Shown here: in pieces, positions 22,618 to 33,119 of the stretch | Position numbering within the stretch: position 1 is the first letter of the stretch | Layout: every line of letters starts with the position of its first letter | Source of the DNA: Microstegium vimineum | Taxonomy: Eukaryota > Streptophyta > Magnoliopsida > Poales > Poaceae | NCBI GenBank assembly: GCA_022036555.1 | Contig: CM039137.1 | Span: forward strand, 6,202,319 to 6,266,318 | Direction of reading: 5' to 3' | DNA: 64,000 nucleotides | Notes under the pieces: model-generated | What the model was told of the DNA's origin: nothing | The model's input: only the letters and a program-made list of their open reading frames with translations | Databases searched by the model: none | Position numbers and translations under genes: made by a program

Positions 22618-24862
22618 GAGCAGCGAAAGGGAACAATAATATGCGCATGCATCTTTTGATCTTGAGGGGCGTGTTTGTTTACTTGAACGGTCTAGTGCCG
22701 ATGAGTATTTGTGCATTTTCAAGCATAATACTGTGTAACTTCTCTTGGTACACTTTATATCTGTTGTGTATGACTTTATACTATTGTGAAAAAAAATGCT
22801 TGTTTGGTTTAAAGTGGTGTGGGTCCAAACACCTCAGCCACCATCGCCGCACTCAGCCACTCAGAAGAACCAAACTCGTTTTTATTCCACCCAGGAGCAA
22901 CCCTGGCCAGTTGGAGCAGGTCAACCACGCTCTAGCTGCCACGTGCGCCTTTGTCAATCAGTATTATTTTGGGCGGCGTGGATTCCTCTTAAAAAAATGA
23001 GTGATCAGGTGTTCTTGCCAAAGTGCTCACTTCTTCCTTCTGACCTCACATCACTATCTGTTATCCCACATCACATGTTTACATGTTTCGGTGTCTCCTC
23101 TCGCCTCTTTTTTCCCCCGAAAGACCAACAAGGGCTTTACCAAAATATATTGCTAGGTGACATAACAGTTAAACAAAACAGTTACAATCTCATATAAAGA
23201 AAGGGTAGAAACAACAACAAACTGATAACCAACAAGTAAAAAAAATAGAAAAACATCACTGACAGACCATTGTCATGAAAAAAACGATCTTCTCTCTATC
23301 ATTGCCTTCTCCGAAGAATCCTTACCAAATGGTTTAGTATGAGGAGCCGTTTGGTTTGTTTTTAGAAGGAACATGTATTCATCTTAGTGCCTTACAATGG
23401 TTCTTTTACAGACAAGACTCCAAAGAAAAGAAAAATTACATAGAAGTTTACAACTCATGTTCATCTTCCTCGAAGCCTTTAGAGATCCATTCACCGCCAT
23501 CGAAGCCGCGTACCAATCGTCATCAGGCACCAGAGCCAAACTCCACAGGGTGGAAGCCGCAGAGGAGGACTTACTTCTAGGCGAATCATCCGACGTTGCC
23601 TCCCAGGCGCATCGGCCAACTCCTGTACCCATGACGTATCCTTCGATTCCATCGCCGCCAACCCGAGCAGTGCTCAGGTTTTCGCCAAAGAACATATTCC
23701 TCGAGATTAACAGGGTCAACAACATCATCACCTGAAGACAACGATGCGCCGGTCCTCAACTCCAAGAGAGGTCTTCCCAGCCTCTCTGTTGACGTCAGAG
23801 TAGATTGCCATCGGAGAACGGAAAAAACTGGAAGAAATTATTCCGTTGCGCCGCCGCCGCTTCCGCATCGCCCGCGTCGCCAGGAAAACCAAGCCGCAAA
23901 GGAGCCACGCTCCTCCGGCAAAACCTAACTCCGCCGCTGAACATCGACGGCGAGCAAACCCTAGACCTACGACTCGACTAAGACCCTGTGGAGACAAAAA
24001 AACTGTAAAACGAGGCGGACCCCCGCTCCGCGTCACCACCGACAACGAGGCCGAGGGCAAAGGAATGGGGGCCGCGGGTGGTAGCGGCGGCGGCGCCTCT
24101 CGGTTGTTGTTGGCGGCGGATTCCTAACTTACATACGCGAAAGACCCGTCGACCGTTCCAACTTCCAAGCACCCTCCTGTCGTTCATAAAAATAGATTTA
24201 GCTCTACTAGGAAAACTGTTTTTTGAGCCAAAGCCAAGAAAAATGATTCACCAATGAAGCTGACATGTACTAAAGAGACCCTTGCATTACACGCTCGGAT
24301 GGCTCAGAGACCAAAGCTGTAAATAGTGAGATGATCGTTGCTCAAATTTGTTTCCTTTTTTTTTTGTGAAACCTCAGTTTAAGCAAAGTCACAACACTTA
24401 TGCTGCTACTATTATTAGGCTATAAGTCGAAAAATCAAGCCCGTACGTATAAAGGAATTTAATTAATTAAGGAACACGAGCTCATTTTAATTTGTGTTTC
24501 AACTTTTGATCTTTGTTTTTGTCAGTCAGCCTTGTGTCTCACTCTTTTTTTTAACACTTTAGAAATGGGCTCATCTTCAATCAGCAGAGAGACCGTCCTC
24601 AAAAAATCTTACGGGCCTCCTTGAAAGACTTTAGACATCTGGGCCTGCCGCTTTAAGAACAACAGAGCCCGAACAACATAGCCCTCATTTCGGTTTGGCG
24701 CAACTACGTACAATGTTTCTTTCTTGTTTTCAAACTGTTTGGATTCCCAAAATTTTCTTTTAATTTATCAAAAGTTTATTTTAGAACTTTTGACTTATCC
24801 CCTATATGTTGATATAGTCGACACAAAAGTTTTAATTATGAATGGAATCAACAACTTTGTAT
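22618..24862. other. Intergenic; GC-rich transcript-like block 23350-24130
   Basis: Read on the minus strand, 24130-23350 starts GC-rich with CGCCGCCGCCGC repeats and ends at TTCCTTCTAAAAACA, a shape like a retroposed or LINE-type sequence. No RT or gene domain and no target-site duplication were found. 22800-23200 holds an open frame with no recognised family. Confidence 0.3.
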
Positions 24863-25027
24863 GCCCTCCGTCCTAAGTATATAAGAGGTAACACCTTTGA
24901 TATAAAGACTAAGCACACATTCAATTATCTCTCCCAACATTTGCATATCTATTTAGAGAAAGTACGCTTTATATTATAAAATATAAATGAAAAGTGATTA
25001 TGTCTTATATATTAGAACGGAGGAAGT
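24863..25027. mobile_element. Stowaway-type MITE
   Basis: Ends GCCCTCCGTCCTAAGTATAT and, inverted, ACTTCCTCCGTTCTAATATAT have the Stowaway CTCCGT core. It is about 165 bp and AT-rich. Confidence 0.65.
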
Positions 25028-26106
25028 GGTTTGTAGTTTTTCATTTGGAATCAATTAAAGCTCTACATATATATTTAGAATCATATAAAATCTAAAATTT
25101 TGAAACAACCTCTCGGCCACGTCCGGTCCTACGCACCACTTTCGTTCTGGTTGCATCCAAGGCAGAGACGACCACCAGTCACCAGAAGAGTTTATTTTGA
25201 TCTGATGGATTGGCACAGCCATTGTGCCACATGCTCACACAGCTGGTTCCAAGTGTTTGTACCTTGAAGTGACCGAGTTTCCTTCGGATAGCTGGGTGGT
25301 TGAAGTCCATGCCCATGGACAACACAGTTCGAGAAACAACCTCCGACGCGCGCCATTGATTTCTCCCTCTGAAGCCAGTTGAGCTCGTACAGGTTGATAT
25401 ATCAATGACAAGTGCCGTATCCGTGTCGCTCTGCCACGCCACGCCGACGCGCACGCGTCACAGATGGCTAGCTCTGCGTCTGTTGCCGTCCTGATGCCAC
25501 GCCGATCTCTACTGCACTGCACGCCGATCTCCAGCGATGGTAGCTGGGAGTAAATTCCTGAACGATCGCAGTAGCTAGCCTGCATTCAAGGAGGAGACTG
25601 AAAACTGACCGGGCATGCATCGGCCATTAACGCCACACCTGCGCGCGTTGCAGTTGCAGGGCGAGAGCGAGGCACGCACGCATGCATGTACGTACTAACG
25701 TACTACGCCCCATCACCGTGCCCCTCCTGCTGCTGAAGTGCTGATCGAGGACCCTCGTCGCGCCGCGTGCACGCGCTCGGCGCGGCGACGACGACACGAC
25801 GGCACCCGGCCACCTGCACATGGCCGTCGACCATGGTGCATACTAGTCCACTGGCGTAGTTGGTGGGAAGAGTACGTAGTTCCCCGCAGCAGTGCGTGCA
25901 ACGTGCATGGCGTTCGTTTGTGGCGCGTCGGTGCGTGCAAGTCTGAACTGGGTCACAATGGTGAAATTAAAGGATTTACTCTACGACGGTGCAGGCCCGT
26001 CAAGAGGTGGCGTTGCGGCCCATTTCCATTTCGGTGAACTGGCGCGGTGTTCACCAGCTATACCTCGGCCGGACTCTTATCCCCTCTCGGAGTGTCAGTC
26101 TTCCAA
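25028..26106. other. Intergenic, distal upstream of the PDF1-like gene
   Basis: 25140-25590 carries overlapping open frames on the minus strand with no recognised domain. No RNA gene or clear repeat was seen. Confidence 0.35.
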
Positions 26107-26114
26107 TGCATTTA
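26107..26114 (-). promoter_or_regulatory. L1-box-like element upstream of PDF1-like gene
   Basis: The minus strand reads TAAATGCA, an exact fit to the L1 box TAAATGYA that HD-ZIP IV factors such as ATML1 and PDF2 bind in epidermis-specific promoters, PDF1 included. It lies about 85 bases upstream of the TATA box. Confidence 0.6.
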
Positions 26115-26198
26115 TTTGCTGCAAAACAGGTGCACCCCATCCTTTGCCCTGTGCATAATGCAGATTTCATATGAGAACGAGAAGGCGCGAGCAACTTG

Positions 26199-26206
26199 TT
26201 ATATAG
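26199..26206 (+). promoter_or_regulatory. TATA box of PDF1-like gene
   Basis: TTATATAGAG lies about 120 bases upstream of the ATG at 26319, leaving a leader of roughly 85-90 bases. Confidence 0.6.
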
Positions 26207-26318
26207 AGACCAGTAGGAGTAGCGAGTCAGGACTCACTACACCTGGACAAGGCTCCAGCAAGCAAAGAAAGCTAGTAGCTCATTGCCTCCTTGGCTGCCA
26301 ACTGCAAGGAGTGTGGAG

Positions 26319-27834
26319 ATGTCAAGGCCGGGTCTTGTGCTCGTGTGCTGCTGGCGTACGCCGCGGCAGCGCGCGTTCTCGGCGAGGGCGAACCTTTTGG
26401 CAACGGCCTGACGAATGCAGCGCGCCGTCTCGGCGAGGGCGAGCCTTTCGGCGGCCGGAAGGACCCCGCCGACCCGCACCATTCTCCCGGTCCGAGGCCC
26501 GCGATTTCCAGTTTAATTTCTTCCGTCTTATCTTATGCCTTATTACGGGATTCTCATCTCAACTGGCACGACGTAAAACCTGTCCTGTTTGTGTTGTGTG
26601 TGTTCTGTTCTTTCCTTGCAGGCTCACACGGGACTCCGCCCTGCTCGCCGTGCATCGGCACCGCGCCGACCACGCCAACCACACCCGGCGGCGGTGGCGG
26701 TGGCGGCGGCTACTACCCGCCTTCGCCAGACATTGGCATTTCTCCGACCGTACCGACAACTCCAGGCGGTGGCGGCGGGTCGTACAATGCTCCCCCGTCA
26801 CCGTCCAGTGACACCTCCCCAACCACGCCCGGTGGTGGTGGTGGTGGCTACTACGGTCCCCCCCTCGCCGTCCTCTGACACCTCCCCGACGACGCCGCCT
26901 GGAGGTGGCAGCGGTGGATGCAGTGCTCCTCCTGCGCCGTCCAGTGGCACCTCGCCTGGAGGAGGTGGTGGCTACTACGGGCCCCCTTCGCCGTCCAGTG
27001 ACACCTCTCCATCGACGCCTGGAGCTGGAGGAGGTGGTGGGTACTACGGCCCGCCCTCGCCGTCCTCTGACACCTCACCGACCACGCCCGGCGGCGGTAG
27101 TGGTGGAGGGTACAGTGCTCCCCCTTCGCCGTCCAGTGACACTTCCCCATCGACGCCTGGAGGTGGTGGTGGTGGTGGGTACTACGGCCCTCCCTCGCCG
27201 TCCAGTGACACTTCCCCCACGACGCCTGGCGGTGGCGGCGGCTATTACGGCCCTCCTTCGCCGTCCTCTGACACCTCACCGACCACTCCAGACGTGCCGT
27301 TACCGTCTATCGGCACATCGCCGCCGTTTCTCTCCGCTGACGCCAACACCGACTACCCCGACCCCCTACGACCCCAACACGCCGCCCTTCACGGGCCCGT
27401 GCACGTACGTTAATAACCCCCAAAACCCTCGCACACAGACAGTGTACAACGTATGCGACGTCGCTTATGTACGTGTTTTCTGGCTCCAATTATTTTGCAG
27501 CTACTGGATGGTGCACCCGGGCGTGGTCTGGGGCCTGTTCGGCTTCTGGTGCCCGCTGGTGCGGCTGTTCGGCCCGAGCGTGGCGGTGCCGTTCGGGCAC
27601 GACCTGACCGTGCCGGAGGCGCTGGCGAACACGCGCGACGACGGCGTGGGCGCGCTCTACCGCGAGGGCACGGCGTCGCTGCTCAACTCCATGGTGAACA
27701 GCAGGTTCCCCTTCACGACGCAGGAGGTGAAGGACGCGTTCGGCGCCGCGCTCAGCACGGGCGATGACGGCGCCGCCGCGGCACAGGCGCAGCTCTTCAA
27801 GAAAGCAAACGAGGGACACGTCAAGCAGGACTAG
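26319..27834 (+). pseudogene. Protodermal factor 1 (PDF1)-like gene with three small frame breaks
   Basis: Three exons fit: 26319-26489, 26622-27404 and 27501-27834. PDF1 is a secreted, epidermis (L1 layer) cell-wall protein. Exon 1 encodes a signal peptide plus a duplicated LGEGEPFG motif. Exon 2 opens with GSHGTPPCSPC and then about nine repeats of the YYGPPSPSSDTSPTTPGGGG type. Exon 3 is the conserved C-terminal domain (HPGVVWGLFGFW; REGTASLLNSMVNSRFPFTT; LFKKANEG) ending at TAG 27832-27834. Three breaks interrupt it: an extra TG near 26343-26347 in the signal peptide, an extra C in the seven-C run 26858-26864, and an extra C in the five-C run 27362-27366. Otherwise no stop occurs, and intron phases 1 and 2 agree. 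It is either a young pseudogene or an intact gene hit by sequence errors. Without the indels the product would be about 427 residues. Confidence 0.82.
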
Positions 27835-29981
27835 GCGCGCGGGCGGCCGCCGTATGTCCGTCCGTAGGCATGCAAACTGCAGTGCAGCTATGTGCAAACT
27901 TTCGAGCATGGAGGGGTTGGGTTGGTTAGGATCTGCACGTACGTGTCTGATGATGGGGTTGAAGTTATCACTTATCAGTAGTTCAGTACCTCTTTGGCTC
28001 TACCTTGTGTTAGGTGTGCATGTGTGGTGTAAAGTTGATGGGAGTAGGATCTGTTGCTTAAGTTCCGGCCCTGTTCGATCTTTCTCAATTTGTCTTTTAG
28101 TTCACTATAAACTAGTACTGCAGACGTGATCAAGTGGAAGCTGTTACTGAGGTTGATTCAGTGAACTAGACTTTGTTACGGCACAAGCACAATGAACACC
28201 TTTGCAAGGAGCCAGGACTAATGAAATTTTCGTGATCCGATGTTATCTCTCTGACTCAGATCAGCCCTCCAATTAAGCCAGACCAAAAACTTAGCAGCCA
28301 AATTGCAACCCGTGATGGCAGTGGCAGCTATCTGGGCCGCGTTCCCCCAACGCTACCAGGCCGTGAGTCTTTACAGACCTTCGGAATCTTATGTCTAGTT
28401 AGGCCTTATGGTCATTGCTTTATGGAATTTCGAAGTCTGTTAGCCCAAGCCCAATTATTTCCAGGTTAGGGTGGATTCCACTATATTCAGCCTGTTGGGC
28501 CTTACTGCACTTCACCGTGCGTGTCTGAACAATTCTCTCATTCCATTTCCATCTGCTCTTTCCGCGAGCATCTCTAGGTGTCAATGATCAAACCCATGGT
28601 TTTCCTCAGGAAAAAAAAAATCAACGCCATGAGCCGTTCATGAAAAAGAAGACGTGATTGTTGGTGTTAGCAGCCATGATTTCTGCCTCAAATTTCTTTG
28701 GTGATACCCTGAAAGAACATGTCACGGACCAAGATTTCTCTGGCTTCTGCTGCCGCTGCATCATGCAATGGCACACTTTTTCCCTTGTTCCATGGAGAGC
28801 TCTGCGCTTTTGTCCTCTTGTCTAGCACATTCAGAGACGGAAAACAAAGGTTCTCGTTGGCCATCCACTAACCCATGATAACCACATTTGGGACATGCAG
28901 CTTCCCGAGGAATTTGACCAAGTAAAACATCTTCGTCATTGCAGATGATCGTGCAGATTTGGGGTACGCGGCGATTTAACTTGCCTCACATCAACAAAAG
29001 CTAGCCAGCTTTGATCCATATCCATGCATCTCGCTATGTGAAAGCTGCAGGGCAACTACCGTATCACCCGCAACCAATGCGTGAAAGCTGCTCCAGGCAT
29101 GTGCCACTTCACGTTTGACATTCTGTTGAAAGCCAAAACCCCAAAATGGATGCACGATAATGTCATTCCTTGTTGCAGATCATTGCCTGCATGCGTTCCC
29201 ATCAGCTTTTACAAAAAGTTCAGTCGTAACAAAACAGACCTGCAGCTATCCTGTCTTGGGAATTCAGACCTGAGAAGGCAGGACACCAAATCAGCAAGAA
29301 TTCAATGGCCAAAAGTAGATTTCTTCTTTTTATTTTGTGAGGCATGCTCCGCAAGAAAGAACAAAGTATCCATATCCACAAATCATGCCACTGTGAAATG
29401 GGAGGGCATTCGTCTCACCATGGTTCCGACAGATCGAATTGCACTAGCACGTCAAAAGGATTTCTTCTGTTGACTTCCATCTGTGTTCCGTGCACTATCA
29501 CCTCCCCATTTTATGTGCCATGGATGGAAAAATGAGCCAGGTTGTGGAGCAGGTAGATAATGCGAGTGCTCTGAGACAACACACCACTAGGCAAAGCAGT
29601 TACCAAATTTAGTGCTGAAAGGAACAGTTCAACAATATGCCAGCTGATCAGATTAGTTCTCTGTACTTCTCTTTATATAATATTAAAAACTTCTTTCTTC
29701 AACCCACAGACTGAATTTAGGGGATCCGCAGGCAGACATTGCCGGAACCTCCGGTAAAAGAAAGGACGCCTGAATGGACCGGAGTTGCCCGTTTGGTCGC
29801 CATGCTAATGAATGTCACTATTAGGTAGGCCAATTGAATGCAGTCTACAGGGAGCACGTACGTACCCTGCCTGGCTTCATGCTTACAGTGTACCATGCTG
29901 ACAGGAAATAGAACCAACCTATGTACAGTACAGCAGTGTGACTAGTGAGTCCACTAGTGAGCGTATAGCCGTATACTACGT
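27835..29981. other. 3' flank of PDF1-like gene and intergenic DNA
   Basis: 27835-28140 is probably the 3' UTR region. No gene was recognised in 28140-29980. An open frame at 29081-29473 has no known domain. Confidence 0.35.
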
Positions 29982-30373
29982 CGATTAGATCGAGCTTTTT
30001 TTTTTCTCGAATACGCAAAAGGTTTGCGCATCATTGTAATTAAGAAGAGTTGAATCATACAAAAAACACGCTTCTGACGAGCGCCATCGGAGGTCTTACA
30101 GCCATGAGCTCAACCGTCCTAGCAACAAAACCAAACTTTGATATTACATAAAAAGTCTACAACCAAACTAAGAATGTTGCTCCAACCTATGAAGTCGGAC
30201 GCCTCCGCTGCTGACCGTGTGATCCTTCTCCGATGTGTGAGAACAGTACGTTGGGTTTTCTACCAGCCCTGAATGTCGTCGTAAGTTCTCAAGGACGCGG
30301 AGGAAGTTGGTGCCACCGGAGGCGCAATCCCCATCCTCTTCTTCAGTAATACCTCACCCAATTAGATCGAGCT
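29982..30373 (-). mobile_element. 5'-truncated retroposon, LINE-type 3' end, with target-site duplication
   Basis: A T run at 29997-30005 followed by CTCGAATACGCAAAAGGTTT is the inverted tail of a LINE-type 3' end common in grasses. ATTAGATCGAGCT occurs directly before the T run (from about 29984) and again at about 30361-30373, a 13-bp duplication typical of target-primed reverse transcription. The inserted body is about 360 bp and has no coding domain I recognise. Confidence 0.65.
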
Positions 30374-32527
30374 GCTACTCACTTGTGACCACTGTTACGT
30401 ACTAGGCAGGATCGGAGTACAAACTCTGATGGGAAAAGTTACCACTAACAACGTTCAAAGCAAGCAACAGTTTATTACGAACACGATTGCCCTCCGCCTC
30501 CTGTCAGGTTGTTTGTCCATACTCCTACATACAGTCCTACTCGATTGCCCTGAGCGCCGATGACGTCTCCAGGTCGTCACGACGTCACCGTTATCTTGTG
30601 AGATCAGTCAGGTGCCCCGGTGGGGATGGGTGCGTGAAAGCATGCGCCACTGCAGATTGCCGCGACATGCCTATGGACGCTATGGTCCCTGGTAAAATAT
30701 CGGGATTCAGGCTGGAGTGAACGTTACAATTCGGCAGGATATGATCTTCTGGCATGCACAAGGTGCCGCCTTTGGCATCGCTTACGCAGGTTTTATCTTC
30801 AACTGGTCGTTGTTTGCATCACTTGTCTTTCTCGGGGAGTTGTGCTTCTCGTTTAGCTAAGCAGTGTAGACTGGGGTGTCTTGGTTGTGGCTTTATATGC
30901 TTGTGGCAGCTGCACTTGCGAGTTGCGAGCTTCCCATCCTTGTAACTCTGTTAACTGAATTCAGGTCGGAGTGAAAACCAAGAGTAGCAGTATTAACTTG
31001 AGGCGAGGAGATATCATCATTTGCATCTAATAAACTTCAAAAGCACCGCCGGGACCAACCGCCGTGACCACCAACGGGCACGCGACGAAGTCAAGTAGGT
31101 CCAAGCAGGACAAGGACGGGCAGCCGGTACCGATAGATCTCGCACGGACTACGGCTGCACTGAGATGGCGTTTACTGCCACAAGTCTATACTTGTACTGG
31201 CCGGCCGGGGCAGAAATAAAGGTTGTTGCGGCGGGGTCAGTCGTTCGTCCTGCACTCCTGCTGTAGTTTGTGCGTCCTGTATCGCACCATTTTCAGTTTT
31301 TCACCGATTTCTTTTTTTACGTGTGGCTATTTTTCACCGATTTTCTACCTTATTAGTCAGCATCTAGTTGGCCGGCTCATCGGGGCCAGTCGTTCGTTCT
31401 GCATCTCATTTCGTTGTTTCAGTGCCTGCTGGTCATGGTGTGAATGACGAGAAGCCCTAAATCCATGTCTTATCTGTTGATACCGGGCCCCAAGTGCCTG
31501 TCCGGTCTCTGACTATGCGCAAGTATGCATGTATAGTAATAACTGATAATTCTGCTCATTCAGTCAGTTACTCTCTCTGTGCGACTGTGCCGGCAACCGG
31601 CGTCATTAAAGTCCGATTGGGCAGTGGCCACCACCTCCATGCTGGCAATGCGTGCACTATCTTACTAGGCTAGCTAGCGTAGCGTTGAAACAAGCGAGCG
31701 GTGAGCAGTGCCGCCTCCGTCCATACACCGTTGTCGCAACGTCACGTGGCGATTTCGTACGTTCAGCCAGACATGGCAGCTAATACGGAAAGCTGTACCG
31801 ATCGATCTCGTGGGAGAGCGAGACGCGGCCACTGCATGCACCACCGGATAAGCCATGCGGCAGACGGCGACGCGTCTGTCCCACGAGGCAGCGTCGTCGT
31901 CGTCAACCTGTAGGAGGCCCGCCGCGCCGACCCGCGCATAGCGCCCTCGGGGTTTTTTCTGTCGGTGGTCTGCTGCTCAGCGCCCAGCTCTCGCGCAGTC
32001 GATCGAGGTCGCTTTCCGCGGGGTCCAAATCCGGCAAAACCCATCGCCCATTCGCGCCCGGGAGATTCGCAAACAGCAGCAGCGTGCCGGCCTTCCCTTC
32101 GCCTCGCCACTCTTTCTCTCTTGTTTTTGCCACACCGATCGATCCCCAGCGGCCAGCGCCCACTCCCAACTTGTGCTCACTATAACTATACACGGAGCTG
32201 GTCCTTTGCTTATGACTCCCCCCGCCCTGTTTTTCCTTCTCCCTAGCCTCGCTTTCCCACCACCTCCGCACCCGCGCGCCGCGGCAGCTTAGCTTGCTTT
32301 GCTGCGAGGCCTGCCCGTGCCCTACCACGCTGCACGGTGCCGCACACCTTTCCTTCCATCTGGACCTGCGGCTGGGCGAGCGCGCGTCGTTACTTGAGCG
32401 GGAGCCAGCTCGGGGTTCTCAGTCGAAAGCTCGCTCTGGTGAGTAGGTCGATGAGCCGCGGCGACAACGACGGCCAATCTGCGCAAGGCAGCCTCCTCGC
32501 GTAGAGCGAGCCGTCTCAGCGCCGGCA
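30374..32527. other. Intergenic and promoter/5' leader region of the GAUT gene
   Basis: No gene was recognised in 30374-31900. The GC-rich stretch 32200-32527 is probably the promoter and 5' leader of the downstream gene. CACTATAACTATACACG at about 32179-32194 is a possible TATA region. Confidence 0.35.
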
Positions 32528-33076
32528 ATGAGGGTGTACATCACGGCGACGACGGCGACCGCGGGCGACGACGGCGGCGCGACGAAGCGCAAGGCGCCGC
32601 AGCCGCAGCAAGCGGCGCGGCGCGGGTGCCGCTCGGCTGCCGTCACGGGGCTCCTCGCCGGCCTGCTCCTCTTCCGTGCCGCGCTCCTCGCCATCGAGGC
32701 CGGCGCCTCCCTCTGCCCTTCCACGACCGGTAATAACTAAAGTGGCCGCCTGCCTGCCTCTCGCTTTCCTTCATCACACAGTAGTGTAACTGCTAGCTGT
32801 ACTTGCACAACGTCAACGTGCGTGCCGTTTTCTTGATGGTGCGTAGTCCCTGCCATGCCATGGGACTCTCTCTCACTCTCGTCATGCTTCATCAGGGTGC
32901 TTGGACTGGCGGGCGGGGCTGGGGCGCTGGCTCTACGGCGGCGGCGACGCGATGGAGGTGAGTGAGTCCGGCATTGCCGCCTCCTTGCATTTTAGGTTCG
33001 CGGCACCACCAAATCTGCGTTAGGCGCCGGTTTCTTGACCAGTTTTTTTTTTTTGCGGCTGCGCCGCGCCGCGCGT

Positions 33077-33119
<43 letters not shown>

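Noticed and set aside
26291..26878. A 195-codon open frame starting with TTG across PDF1 exon 1, its intron and exon 2
   Set aside because: It reads through a good GT-AG intron and has no ATG. The signal peptide fits better from the ATG at 26319 with a TG indel.
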